From the NCBI RefSeq assembly GCF_021390935.1, contig NZ_JAJPUI010000004.1, positions 434,001-498,000 of the forward strand: DNA of 64,000 nucleotides, in the 5' to 3' direction. How positions within the stretch are numbered: the stretch's first letter is position 1; each line of letters opens with the position of its first letter. This document shows, piece by piece, positions 56,466-64,000 of this stretch. The translations under genes were made by a program, and so were the position numbers. The notes beneath the pieces were generated by a model that was given only the letters and a program-made list of their open reading frames with translations, was not told the origin of the DNA and ran no database searches. This stretch comes from Streptomyces sp. CC228A. GTDB lineage: Bacteria > Actinomycetota > Actinomycetes > Streptomycetales > Streptomycetaceae.

Positions 56466-57071
56466 ATGCCGACCACACCTGCCACCGCGACGCACAGCTC
56501 CCCGGACGGGACGCCGGACGGAGCAGCGCCCGCGATCATGCTCGAACTGGTCGACGAGAACGGCAGCACCATCGGTACCGCCGAGAAGCTCTCCGCCCAC
56601 CTGGCGCCCGGGCAGCTGCACCGGGCGTTCTCGGTCTTCCTCTTCGACGAGGAGGGCCGGATGCTGCTGCAGCGGCGGGCGCTCGGGAAGTACCACTCCC
56701 CCGGCGTCTGGTCGAACACCTGCTGCGGCCACCCCTACCCCGGCGAGGCGCCGTTCGCGGCCGCCGCCCGGCGGGTGCACGAGGAGCTGGGGGTGTCGCC
56801 GTCGCTGATGGCCGAGGCGGGCACGGTGCGCTACAACCACCCGGACCCGGCGTCCGGGCTGGTCGAGCAGGAGTACAACCACCTCTTCGTCGGCATGGTG
56901 CAGGCCCCGCTGAGGCCGGACCCCGAGGAGGTCGAGGAGACGGCGTTCGTGACGGCGCAGGAGCTGGCGGAGCGGCATGCCTCGGCTCCGTTCTCGGCGT
57001 GGTTCATGACGGTGCTGGACGCGGCGCGCCCGGCGGTCAAGGAGCTGACGGGGGCCGCGGGCGGCTGGTGA
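56466..57071 (+). CDS. idi: Isopentenyl-diphosphate delta-isomerase (type I)
   Basis: 201 aa. Nudix-related isomerase: catalytic Cys in NTCCGHP, catalytic Glu region VHEELG and EQEYNHLF, metal-binding LHRAFSVFLFD. Balances IPP and DMAPP for the carotenoid and hopanoid genes of this window. Of three in-frame ATGs (56451, 56460, 56466) the last has GAAGGA at the best spacing. Confidence 0.92.
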   Translation: MPTTPATATHSSPDGTPDGAAPAIMLELVDENGSTIGTAEKLSAHLAPGQLHRAFSVFLFDEEGRMLLQRRALGKYHSPGVWSNTCCGHPYPGEAPFAAAARRVHEELGVSPSLMAEAGTVRYNHPDPASGLVEQEYNHLFVGMVQAPLRPDPEEVEETAFVTAQELAERHASAPFSAWFMTVLDAARPAVKELTGAAGGW

Positions 57072-57093
57072 GCCTGCCCGCACCTGCACTGCA

Positions 57094-57138
57094 CCGGCAC
57101 CCGCCGCGCCCCGGAGTCCGGGGCACGGCGGGTGCCGG
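57094..57138 (+). terminator. Long hairpin terminator after idi
   Basis: 13-bp stem CCGGCACCCGCCG / CGGCGGGTGCCGG enclosing a second 7-bp stem (GCCCCGG/CCGGGGC), 22 nt past the idi stop. Confidence 0.8.
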
Positions 57139-57190
57139 CCGTCCGTCGGGTGGTTCCCGCGGGCGGTCGTCCGGCGGGCGCCTTCAGGGC

Positions 57191-57263
57191 GCCGCGGTTC
57201 GGGCGCGCCGCGGTTCGGGCGCTGCGGTTCGGGCGCGCCGCGGTTCGGGCCCTGCGGTTCGGC
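57191..57263. repeat. GCGGTTCGGG tandem repeat in the idi/kinase gap
   Basis: GCGGTTCGGG or its truncation occurs at 57194, 57210, 57224, 57240 and 57254, alternating 16 and 14 bp (30-bp unit). The surrounding 365-bp gap (57072-57436) has no gene. Confidence 0.65.
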
Positions 57264-57436
57264 GCTGCGGCAGGCGACCCGCGCCGCCGCGGCCGCCGTG
57301 AGGGATCGGCGCGGCGGGGGTCGGCCACCGCGTGCTGCCCGCAGGGCGACGCCCTGGTGCCGTACGCGGCGGCGGAGCCGGTCATCGCCGGGCACGGACC
57401 GCGGGGCCGCCCCACGTCCGCCCGGGGTGGCGGCCG

Positions 57437-57916
57437 CTACAGCGGGAGCGCCGCCCAGATGATCTTGCCGCCGGTCGCGGTGTGCTGGACGTCGCAGGTG
57501 CCGCCCGCCTCGCGGGTGATCTCGCGGACGAGGAGCAGCCCCCGCCCGCCCGTCTGCGCGGAGTCCGTCTCCAGCGCTTTGGGGCGGTACGGGTGGTTGT
57601 CCTCCACGGAAACGCGAATCCACTCGGCGCCGATCGCGACCTCCACGGCGAGCTGCGGGGAGAGCAGCGCCGCGTGCCGCACCGCGTTGGTCACCAGCTC
57701 GGAGACGATCAGCAACAGGCCCTGGACCATGTCGTCGCGGGCCGGGACCCCCTGCCGGTGCAGCAGCTCCCGTACGGCGTGCCGGGACTGCGGCACGGAG
57801 GCGTCCACCGCCGGAGCGGTGAAACGCCAGACCCCTTCGTACGACGGTGGCCCGGCCGGGACGCCTCCGTGGCCGTCCCCGGACCGACGCTCACCCTCGT
57901 GCTCGATTGTCGCCAC
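57437..57916 (-). CDS. RsbW/SpoIIAB-like ATP-binding protein
   Basis: 159 aa. GHKL ATPase domain: N-box IVSELVTNAVRHAALL, G1-box VEDNHPYRPK and G2 TGGRGLLLVREITREAGG. Streptomyces has dozens of these anti-sigma-like kinases; the partner is not evident. GTG 57916 gives VATIEHEGERRSG; upstream codons are weak. Confidence 0.8.
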   Translation of the reverse strand: MATIEHEGERRSGDGHGGVPAGPPSYEGVWRFTAPAVDASVPQSRHAVRELLHRQGVPARDDMVQGLLLIVSELVTNAVRHAALLSPQLAVEVAIGAEWIRVSVEDNHPYRPKALETDSAQTGGRGLLLVREITREAGGTCDVQHTATGGKIIWAALPL

Positions 57917-58008
57917 GGGTCGAGTGTTGGGCCAGGGGCGCCAGGGCCGGGCGGCCGACCACAAGTGTCACGCTATTGAAGGACTGCGACCGTTTCTGAT
58001 CGGAGCCT

Positions 58009-58683
58009 CTACCCTTTCGACCGGTCATTGCCGGGTCCCGGCGCCGGGCCGCCGCCCGCACCGCCCCGTCCGCCCGCGGCGCCGCCGTCGCCCTCCTGCC
58101 CGGCCATCTGCTCGGAGACCAGCCCGACGATCCGGCGCCCGCCGACACCCATGGCGATCAGACCGAGCCCGTCGAAGAGCAGGGCCAGCGAGAAGAAGGT
58201 GCCCAGCACGTACAGGCTGCTCTCCGGCCAGTCGAACAGGACCAGCAGGCCCAGCAGGACTCCGAAGGCGCCCTGCAGCAGCGTCCAGCCGAACTGCGGG
58301 CCGCGCACCACCACACTGCCCACCAGGCGGAACAGACCGCCCGTCAGGAACAGCAGGGCGGCGAACATGGTGAACGCCTCCGCCGACTCCTCCGGGTGGC
58401 GGATGACGACGAAGCCCGCGGCGATGTTCAGCGCCGCCACCACCACCGCCAGCCAGAAGAAGCTCGTGCCCCGGGACTCCAGGGCGTGCAGCAGCCCGAC
58501 GACGCCGCCGACCAGCAGCAGCCACCCGAAGAGCAGCATCGACGTGAGGGTGGCGAGCCCGGTGTACACCAGGCCGAAGACGCCGCCGATCGCCAGGATG
58601 ACCCCGAGCAGTGCCAGCCAGCCGAAACTGCGGCTCAGCCTCCGGCTCGCACGGGCCGGGTCGTCGCGGGTGGTACGGGCCAT
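58009..58683 (-). CDS. HdeD/DUF308 family membrane protein
   Basis: 224 aa. Six regular hydrophobic segments (WLALLGVILAIGGVFGLVYT and following pairs) with short loops and a Gly-rich cytoplasmic tail. HdeD-like (DUF308) proteins are acid-stress-associated in enterobacteria; role here unknown. Diverges from the enoyl-CoA hydratase. Confidence 0.8.
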   Translation of the reverse strand: MARTTRDDPARASRRLSRSFGWLALLGVILAIGGVFGLVYTGLATLTSMLLFGWLLLVGGVVGLLHALESRGTSFFWLAVVVAALNIAAGFVVIRHPEESAEAFTMFAALLFLTGGLFRLVGSVVVRGPQFGWTLLQGAFGVLLGLLVLFDWPESSLYVLGTFFSLALLFDGLGLIAMGVGGRRIVGLVSEQMAGQEGDGGAAGGRGGAGGGPAPGPGNDRSKG

Positions 58684-58766
58684 CAGAGCGCCTCGCTTCC
58701 TCGGTCGTTGCTCGCGGCGCCCCCTTCTTGATCGTACGGTCGCGGTCCCCGGATAGCATCCGGCGC

Positions 58767-59510
58767 ATGGAGCCCCAGCTCGCGCACCGCGTCGCCGACG
58801 GCGTCGCCACCGTCGTCATCGGCAACCCCGCCAAGCGCAACGCCATGACCGCCGCCATGTGGCGGCGGCTGCCCGCACTCCTCGCGGAACTGGCCGCCGA
58901 CCCCGGGGTGCGGGCCCTGGTACTCACCGGGGAAGGCGACACGTTCTGCGCCGGGGCGGACATCTCCACACTGCGCCGACCGGGCGACGAGCAGCAGGCC
59001 CTCGCCGTGCGGGCCGAGGAGGCGCTCGCGGCGTTCCCCAAGCCGACGCTGGCCGCCGTGCGCGGCTACTGCGTGGGCGGCGGGTGCCAGCTCGCGGCCG
59101 CCTGCGACCTGCGGTTCGCCGAGGAGGGCGCGCGCTTCGGGATCACACCCGCCAAGCTGGGCATCGTCTACGGCGCCTCGTCCACGCGGCGGCTCGTCTC
59201 GCTGGTGGGCCCCGCCACCGCCAAGTACCTGCTGTTCTCCGGCGAGCTCGTCGGCGCGGAGCGGGCGCTGCGCACGGGTCTGGTGGACGAGGTGCTGCCG
59301 CCCGGGGAGCTCGACGCGCGGGTGGCGGAGTTCGTCCGGGTGCTGCTGTCCCGGTCCCTGCTGACGCAGATGGCCGCCAAGGACTTCGCGGAGGGCCGTA
59401 CGGACCGGGCGGGGCACTGGGCGGAGGAGGCCCGTCGGAGCGGCGACCGCGAGGAAGGCGTCGCGGCCTTCCTGGAGCGGCGCCCGCCGCGCTTCACGTA
59501 CCGGGGCTGA
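58767..59510 (+). CDS. Enoyl-CoA hydratase/isomerase family protein
   Basis: 247 aa. Crotonase fold: VLTGEGDTFCAGADI (first Glu/Ala oxyanion region), VRGYCVGGGCQLAAACDLRF and GITPAKLGIVYGASSTRRL. The second catalytic acid region has Gly/Ala rather than the typical Glu, so substrate class is open. GATAGCAT lies 7 nt before the ATG, suggesting a nearly leaderless transcript. Confidence 0.88.
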   Translation: MEPQLAHRVADGVATVVIGNPAKRNAMTAAMWRRLPALLAELAADPGVRALVLTGEGDTFCAGADISTLRRPGDEQQALAVRAEEALAAFPKPTLAAVRGYCVGGGCQLAAACDLRFAEEGARFGITPAKLGIVYGASSTRRLVSLVGPATAKYLLFSGELVGAERALRTGLVDEVLPPGELDARVAEFVRVLLSRSLLTQMAAKDFAEGRTDRAGHWAEEARRSGDREEGVAAFLERRPPRFTYRG

Positions 59511-59551
59511 GCCGCGCGCGGCGGCCGGGTGGCCGGAACCCTACTGGCTCG

Positions 59552-59567
59552 TACCGACCAGTCGGTA
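59552..59567 (+). promoter_or_regulatory. TetR-type operator before the SCO6745-family gene
   Basis: TACCGAC-CA-GTCGGTA, a 16-bp inverted repeat with 7-bp arms, 11 bp upstream of the ATG. It matches TetR-family operators of the TACYGACYxGTCGGTA form. Confidence 0.55.
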
Positions 59568-59578
59568 AGGTGCCGGGC

Positions 59579-60451
59579 ATGACCACACCGACGCTGCCGC
59601 AGCCCTCAGTGCGCCGCTGCCACCACGCCCTCAACCTCTTCCACGCCGCCGTCTACTTCTCGCCCGAGACCGCGAAGGAGCTGGCCGCCCTCGGCATCGA
59701 GGACGGGCACGCCGCCTACCTGGCCGCGCGCTCCGCGCCCATGGGGGCCGTGGGGCCCGGCCCGGTCACCGCCGCGTTCAACAACTTCAACCCGGCCCTC
59801 ATAGCGCGCCACCTGCCCGCGGTCTGGGAGACCGCCCCGCCGCAGGAGGTCACCGCGGCGCGGCTGCGGGCGGCCGAGGCGACCGTGCGGCGGCTGCTCG
59901 GCGACGCGGTCGCGGCGTCCGACGACATGGCGGAGGCCGCCGAGCTGGCCCTGCGCGCAGCGGAGGGCTGCACCCCGCACGCCCGCCCGCTGTACGCGGC
60001 GCACGCCGACGTGCCGGTTCCCGAGGGGCCCGCGCACCTGCGGTACTGGTGGGCGGCCACGCTGCTGCGGGAGCACCGCGGCGACGCGCACGTGGCCGCC
60101 CTGCTGCACGCGGGGCTCGACCCGCTGGAGGCGATGGTCACCCACACCGCCTCCGGCAGCGGCATCTCGCCCCGCTGGGCCCTCGGCATCCGCGGCTGGG
60201 GCCGGGCCGACTGGGACGCGGCGGGCGCACGGCTGCAGGAGCGCGGCCTGCTGGACGCCGGAGGCGGGCTGACGGACTCCGGCCGGGCCCTGCGCGAGGA
60301 GGTGGAGGCGCACACGGACCGGATGGACGCGGCGCCATACGCGCGCCTGGGAGCGGACGGGGTGGCCCGGCTGGCCAAGCTGGCCATGGGCTTCCTGTCC
60401 GCGGCGGTCGCGGCGGGCGCCTTCCCCGCCGAGGTCGGGGCCCGCGACTGA
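59579..60451 (+). CDS. SCO6745 family protein (winged-helix-like)
   Basis: 290 aa. Conserved actinobacterial family: CHHALNLFHAAVYFSPETAK at the N-terminus, AAFNNFNPALIARHLPAVWE, and a C-terminal winged-helix-like part (WDAAGARLQERGLLDAGG...TDSGRALR). No catalytic residues known. The operator-like palindrome in its leader implies regulation by a TetR protein. Confidence 0.8.
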   Translation: MTTPTLPQPSVRRCHHALNLFHAAVYFSPETAKELAALGIEDGHAAYLAARSAPMGAVGPGPVTAAFNNFNPALIARHLPAVWETAPPQEVTAARLRAAEATVRRLLGDAVAASDDMAEAAELALRAAEGCTPHARPLYAAHADVPVPEGPAHLRYWWAATLLREHRGDAHVAALLHAGLDPLEAMVTHTASGSGISPRWALGIRGWGRADWDAAGARLQERGLLDAGGGLTDSGRALREEVEAHTDRMDAAPYARLGADGVARLAKLAMGFLSAAVAAGAFPAEVGARD

Positions 60452-60556
60452 CCGACGGCGCGGCGGCGCATCGGGGCGGGATGCCGCACCTCCCGCCCCG
60501 AGCAGGCAGAATGCGAGCGCAACCCTGAAGGCACGAGAAGGCGGGTCGGACACACC

Positions 60557-62962
60557 GTGACGACGTCCATCGAAGGCAGGATCGCCGAGGAGCTCGGCGT
60601 ACGGGAGCGACAGGTCAAGGCGGCCGTGGAGCTGCTGGACGGCGGCTCGACCGTGCCGTTCATCGCCCGCTACCGCAAGGAAGCGACCGGGATGCTCGAC
60701 GACACCCAGCTGCGCACGCTGGAGGAGCGCCTGCGGTACCTGCGGGAGCTGGAGGACCGGCGGGCCGCGATCCTCGAATCCGTACGCGAGCAGGGCAAGC
60801 TGACGGACGCCTTGGAGGCGCGGATCCGGGAGGCCGACACCAAGGCCCGCCTGGAGGACGTCTACCTGCCGTTCAAGCCGAAGCGGCGCACCAAGGCGCA
60901 GATCGCCAGGGAGGCCGGACTGGAGCCGCTGGCCGACGGGCTGCTGGCCGACCCGTCCGCGGAGCCGCTCGCCGCGGCGGCCGCGTTCGTGGACGCGGAC
61001 AAGGGCGTCGCGGACCCGGCGGCGGCGCTGGAGGGTGCGCGGGCGATCCTCACGGAGCGGTTCTCCGAGGACGCCGACCTGATCGGCGAGCTGCGCGAGC
61101 GGATGTGGACGCGGGGGCGCCTGGTCGCGAAGGTCCGGGCGGGCAAGGAGGAGGCGGGCGCGAAGTTCGCCGACTACTTCGACTTCGCGGAGGGCTTCAC
61201 CGAGCTGCCCTCGCACCGCGTGCTGGCGATGCTGCGCGGTGAGAAGGAGGACGTGCTGGACCTCGTGCTGGAGCCGGAGGAGCCGGTCGACGGCCCTTCG
61301 GCGTACGAGGGGATGGTGGCCCGGCGCTTCGGGATCGAGGACCGGGGCCGCCCGGGCGACCCCTGGCTGAAGGACACCGTCCGCTGGGCGTGGCGCACCC
61401 GCATCCTGGTGCACCTGGGCATCGACCTGCGGCTGCGGCTGCGCACCGCCGCCGAGGACGAGGCGGTGCGGGTGTTCGCCGCCAACCTGCGGGACCTGCT
61501 GCTCGCGGCTCCGGCCGGGACCCGGCCGACGCTCGCCCTCGACCCGGGCTACCGCACGGGCGTGAAGGTCGCCGTCGTCGACGGGACCGGGAAGGTCGTG
61601 GCGACCGACACGGTCTACCCGCACGTGCCGCAGAACAAGTGGGAGGAGTCGCTCGCCGCGCTGGAGCGGCTGGCGAGGGCGCACCGGGTGGAGCTGGTCG
61701 CGATCGGCAACGGCACCGCGTCCCGCGAGACCGACCGGCTGGCCGCGGACCTGATCGCCCGCCACCCCGAGCTGGGGCTGACGAAGGTGCTGGTGTCGGA
61801 GGCGGGGGCGTCGGTGTACTCGGCGTCCGCGTTCGCCGCGCAGGAGCTGCCGGGGCTCGACGTGTCGCTGCGCGGCGCGGTGTCCATCGCACGGCGCCTC
61901 CAGGACCCGCTGGCGGAGCTGGTGAAGATCGATCCGAAGTCGATCGGCGTCGGCCAGTACCAGCACGACCTGTCCGAGGTGAAGCTGTCCAGGTCGCTGG
62001 ACGCGGTGGTCGAGGACTGTGTGAACGGCGTGGGCGTGGACGTCAACACGGCGTCGGCGCCGCTGCTGTCGCGGGTGTCGGGCATCGGGCCCGGCCTCGC
62101 GGAGAACATCGTGGCGCACCGGGACGCGAACGGCCCGTTCCGGTCCAGGAATGCCCTGAAGGACGTGCCGCGGCTGGGTCCGAAGGCGTTCGAGCAGTGC
62201 GCGGGCTTCCTGCGGATCCGGGGCGGCGACGACCCGCTGGACGCGTCGGCGGTGCACCCGGAGGCGTATCCGGTGGTGCGGCGGATGGTGAAGACGACGG
62301 GCGGCGAGGTCGCGTCGCTGATCGGCAACACGGGTGTGCTGCGGTCCCTGCGGCCGGACGCCTTCGTGGACGACACCTTCGGCCTGCCGACGGTCACGGA
62401 CATCCTGCGGGAGCTGGAGAAGCCGGGCCGCGACCCCCGTCCGGCGTTCCGTACGGCCACGTTCAAGGAAGGCGTGGAGAAGATCGGCGACCTCGCGCCG
62501 GGGATGGTGCTGGAGGGCGTCGTGACGAACGTGGCGGCGTTCGGCGCGTTCGTGGACGTCGGTGTCCACCAGGACGGACTCGTGCACGTGTCGGCCATGT
62601 CGCGGACCTTCGTCAAGGACCCGCGGGACGTCGTGAAGTCCGGTGACGTGGTGAAGGTGAAGGTCCTCGACGTGGACGTGCCGCGCAAGCGGATCTCGCT
62701 GACGCTGCGGCTGGACGACGAGGCGGCCGCGGACGGCCCGGCCGAGGGTTCCGGGCCGCGCCGCGAGCGCGGCGGGCGCCCGCCGCGGCAGCGCCAGGGC
62801 GGCGGTGGCGGTGGCAAGGGCGGCCAAGGCAGCGGTGGCAAGGGCGGCCGGGGCGGCGCCCGCGGTGGCGACCGGCAGGCACCGCCGCCCGCCAACAGCG
62901 CGATGGCCGACGCCCTCCGCAAGGCGGGCCTGCTGGACGGCGGCGGCGACCGGCGGCGCTGA
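60557..62962 (+). CDS. tex: Tex RNA-binding transcription accessory protein
   Basis: 801 aa. Complete Tex architecture: helical N-domain ([20 protein letters not shown]), YqgF nuclease-like core ([20 protein letters not shown]), HhH pair ([20 protein letters not shown]), and S1 RNA-binding domain near residues 650-720 ([31 protein letters not shown]). The C-terminus adds a Gly/Arg-rich RGG-like tail (about 735-795). GTG 60557 is the first start before the conserved N-domain. Confidence 0.95.
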   Translation: MTTSIEGRIAEELGVRERQVKAAVELLDGGSTVPFIARYRKEATGMLDDTQLRTLEERLRYLRELEDRRAAILESVREQGKLTDALEARIREADTKARLEDVYLPFKPKRRTKAQIAREAGLEPLADGLLADPSAEPLAAAAAFVDADKGVADPAAALEGARAILTERFSEDADLIGELRERMWTRGRLVAKVRAGKEEAGAKFADYFDFAEGFTELPSHRVLAMLRGEKEDVLDLVLEPEEPVDGPSAYEGMVARRFGIEDRGRPGDPWLKDTVRWAWRTRILVHLGIDLRLRLRTAAEDEAVRVFAANLRDLLLAAPAGTRPTLALDPGYRTGVKVAVVDGTGKVVATDTVYPHVPQNKWEESLAALERLARAHRVELVAIGNGTASRETDRLAADLIARHPELGLTKVLVSEAGASVYSASAFAAQELPGLDVSLRGAVSIARRLQDPLAELVKIDPKSIGVGQYQHDLSEVKLSRSLDAVVEDCVNGVGVDVNTASAPLLSRVSGIGPGLAENIVAHRDANGPFRSRNALKDVPRLGPKAFEQCAGFLRIRGGDDPLDASAVHPEAYPVVRRMVKTTGGEVASLIGNTGVLRSLRPDAFVDDTFGLPTVTDILRELEKPGRDPRPAFRTATFKEGVEKIGDLAPGMVLEGVVTNVAAFGAFVDVGVHQDGLVHVSAMSRTFVKDPRDVVKSGDVVKVKVLDVDVPRKRISLTLRLDDEAAADGPAEGSGPRRERGGRPPRQRQGGGGGGKGGQGSGGKGGRGGARGGDRQAPPPANSAMADALRKAGLLDGGGDRRR

Positions 62963-63456
62963 GCCGCGGCCGGCCGGGAGCGGGCGGGGGTGCGCCCTCC
63001 TCCGCCCCGGCTGCCGCGGGCCGGTCCACTCGTGAGCCTGAAGCCGGTCCACTCGTGAGCCTGAAAACCACCGCCCGGTGCGCGATATGACGGCGCGGAG
63101 CTCGCAGCGCGGGGTAACTTGGCGCGGGGCCGGGCGCTTCGAGGCGCCGGGGCGTGCCCGTTTTCGCGGCGTTCCCGCTTCGGGGCGTTCCTGCTTCGGG
63201 GGCGGCGCTGCTGCTTCGGGGGTTGCCGCGGCACTGCGGGATCCCGGAGCGCGGGGCGTTGCGTCGGGCGCGCCGGTCGGCCCCCGGTGGGGCACGGGGT
63301 GACGGTCCTTCCGGGCGGGACGGTCCCGCCGGTCCTCGCAGCGCCGGTGGCCCGCGCGCCCGCCTGCCGTGCACGGCGGGGCCGCCGCGGCCGCGCCGGT
63401 CGGCGCTGTGCGGGGCTCGTACGGGCAGCGGGTGGACGTAGAGGAGGAAGTGCGGG
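62963..63456. other. Tex downstream intergenic region
   Basis: 494 bp between tex and the last gene. Contains a perfect 23-bp tandem duplication (below) and GC-rich text with GCTTCGGGG-type repeats (63165-63220). No gene recognised. Confidence 0.5.
63020..63065. repeat. Perfect 23-bp direct repeat after tex
   Basis: GCCGGTCCACTCGTGAGCCTGAA occurs twice head to tail (63020-63042 and 63043-63065) with no mismatch. Confidence 0.85.
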
Positions 63457-64000
63457 ATGACGGAGGCCACGGCCAACGAGCTGGACGAGCGGGTCCTCGG
63501 ACGCAGGTGGACGGTCCGGCTGGACGCCGCAGGGCGTGGCAGCGCGGCCGTACGCGTCTCGTGCAGCCGCCCCACATGCGCCGAGCAGCGCCTGCCGTCC
63601 ACGGCGGCGGGCCGTGCGGCCGCGGTCGCGCACCTCAAGGCCCACCTGAAGGCGGCGCCCGCGCCCCGTGCCGACGCGTACTGCGCGTGCCGGTCCGACA
63701 GCTGCCGCACGCACATCCGCCCCGACGAGCGGGAGGGGCGGGGGCAGCCCTGGCGGTGCGGCGGAGCGGTCGTCCTGGCCGTCGTCGCCGACCGGGAGGG
63801 CCGCTGGTGGCAGGCGCTGGAGTGCTGTTCCCGCTGTGCGGCCGCCATGCCCGCGGCGAGGGTCGTCGCCACGGCGCAGCCCGCGCCGGGGCCGGTGGCC
63901 GCCGCCGAGCGGCCCCCGGCCGCACCGACCGGCACCCCCGGTTCTCCGACCGCTCCGCCGCCGCGGCCGGTGCGCGGGACGTGCCGGGCCCCGCTCCGCG
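63457..64000 (+). CDS. Cys-rich conserved protein (truncated by window end)
   Basis: At least 181 aa and open to the window edge. ATG 63457 with AGGAGG 11-12 nt upstream. MTEATANELDERVLGRRWTV then three Cys groups: CSRPTC, YCACRSDSCRTH and CCSRCAAAMP, suggesting a zinc ribbon. A Pro/Ala-rich segment follows. Family not recognised. Confidence 0.65.
   Translation, partial: MTEATANELDERVLGRRWTVRLDAAGRGSAAVRVSCSRPTCAEQRLPSTAAGRAAAVAHLKAHLKAAPAPRADAYCACRSDSCRTHIRPDEREGRGQPWRCGGAVVLAVVADREGRWWQALECCSRCAAAMPAARVVATAQPAPGPVAAAERPPAAPTGTPGSPTAPPPRPVRGTCRAPLR

Noticed and set aside
59606..63577. Very long antisense open frame (1,323 codons) over tex
   Set aside because: It is the shadow of the tex gene in GC-rich DNA: no domain, biased arginine/histidine composition, and tex itself has full family motifs.

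Overview
The window is high-GC actinobacterial DNA, very probably Streptomyces. The evidence is the codon bias, the GTGA/ATGA-coupled operons, a cvnABCD conservon, a Streptomyces-type hopanoid cluster, an isorenieratene-type carotenoid cluster, and SCO6745- and DUF5941-family genes.

Layout. (1) 1-4966, plus strand: a compact six-gene operon (a gene tail, a HemK-like methyltransferase, a CysK-fold PLP enzyme, a PhyH-type Fe/2-oxoglutarate dioxygenase, a DUF364-like protein and an MFS pump). It looks like a small amino-acid-derived metabolite or metallophore locus that I cannot match to a known product. (2) 5.2-18.3 kb: an SDR, a DUF4383 membrane protein, a decayed FeS-BCP photolyase pseudogene, then a divergent carotenoid cluster (crtY-crtT-crtU-FAD oxidoreductase on minus; crtE-crtI-crtB-Rieske on plus). 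(3) 18.4-33.8 kb: a spore-photoproduct-lyase-like radical SAM protein, a small secreted protein, RNase J, a spermidine-synthase-like protein, tRNA-Pro(GGG), a conservon with a GAF protein, an MBL hydrolase, an AhpD-like protein, a TetR regulator, an SGNH hydrolase, and a LysM/M23 peptidase behind a ydaO-type c-di-AMP riboswitch. (4) 34-36 kb: a degenerate repeat array and a tyrosine phosphatase. (5) 36-47.2 kb, minus: a hopanoid operon (hpnC, hpnD, hpnE, polyprenyl synthase, shc, hpnG, hpnH, aminotransferase) followed by an XRE/cupin regulator and DUF6126. (6) 47.5-55 kb, minus: a seven-gene envelope-polymer or lipid operon (DUF5941 CDP-alcohol transferase, nucleotidyltransferase, glycerol-1-phosphate-dehydrogenase-like enzyme, second CDP-alcohol transferase, GT2, ABC permease and ATPase). 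(7) 55.3-64 kb: CDF transporter, idi, an RsbW-like kinase, HdeD-like protein, enoyl-CoA hydratase, SCO6745-family protein, Tex, and a truncated Cys-rich protein.

How they work together: idi, crtE/I/B/Y/U/T and hpnC-H with shc together supply and use isoprenoids (carotenoid and hopanoid). The envelope operon reads as activate (cytidylyltransferase), transfer (two CDP-alcohol transferases), decorate (GT2) and export (ABC).

Caution for users: eight genes contain twelve apparent frameshifts. Every one is a single-base loss. Those I resolved to the base sit in short G or C runs, and restoring one base at each returns a whole-codon reading frame. This pattern suggests sequencing or assembly deletions rather than gene decay. 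The photolyase (nonsense codon plus a large internal deletion) is the clear exception.
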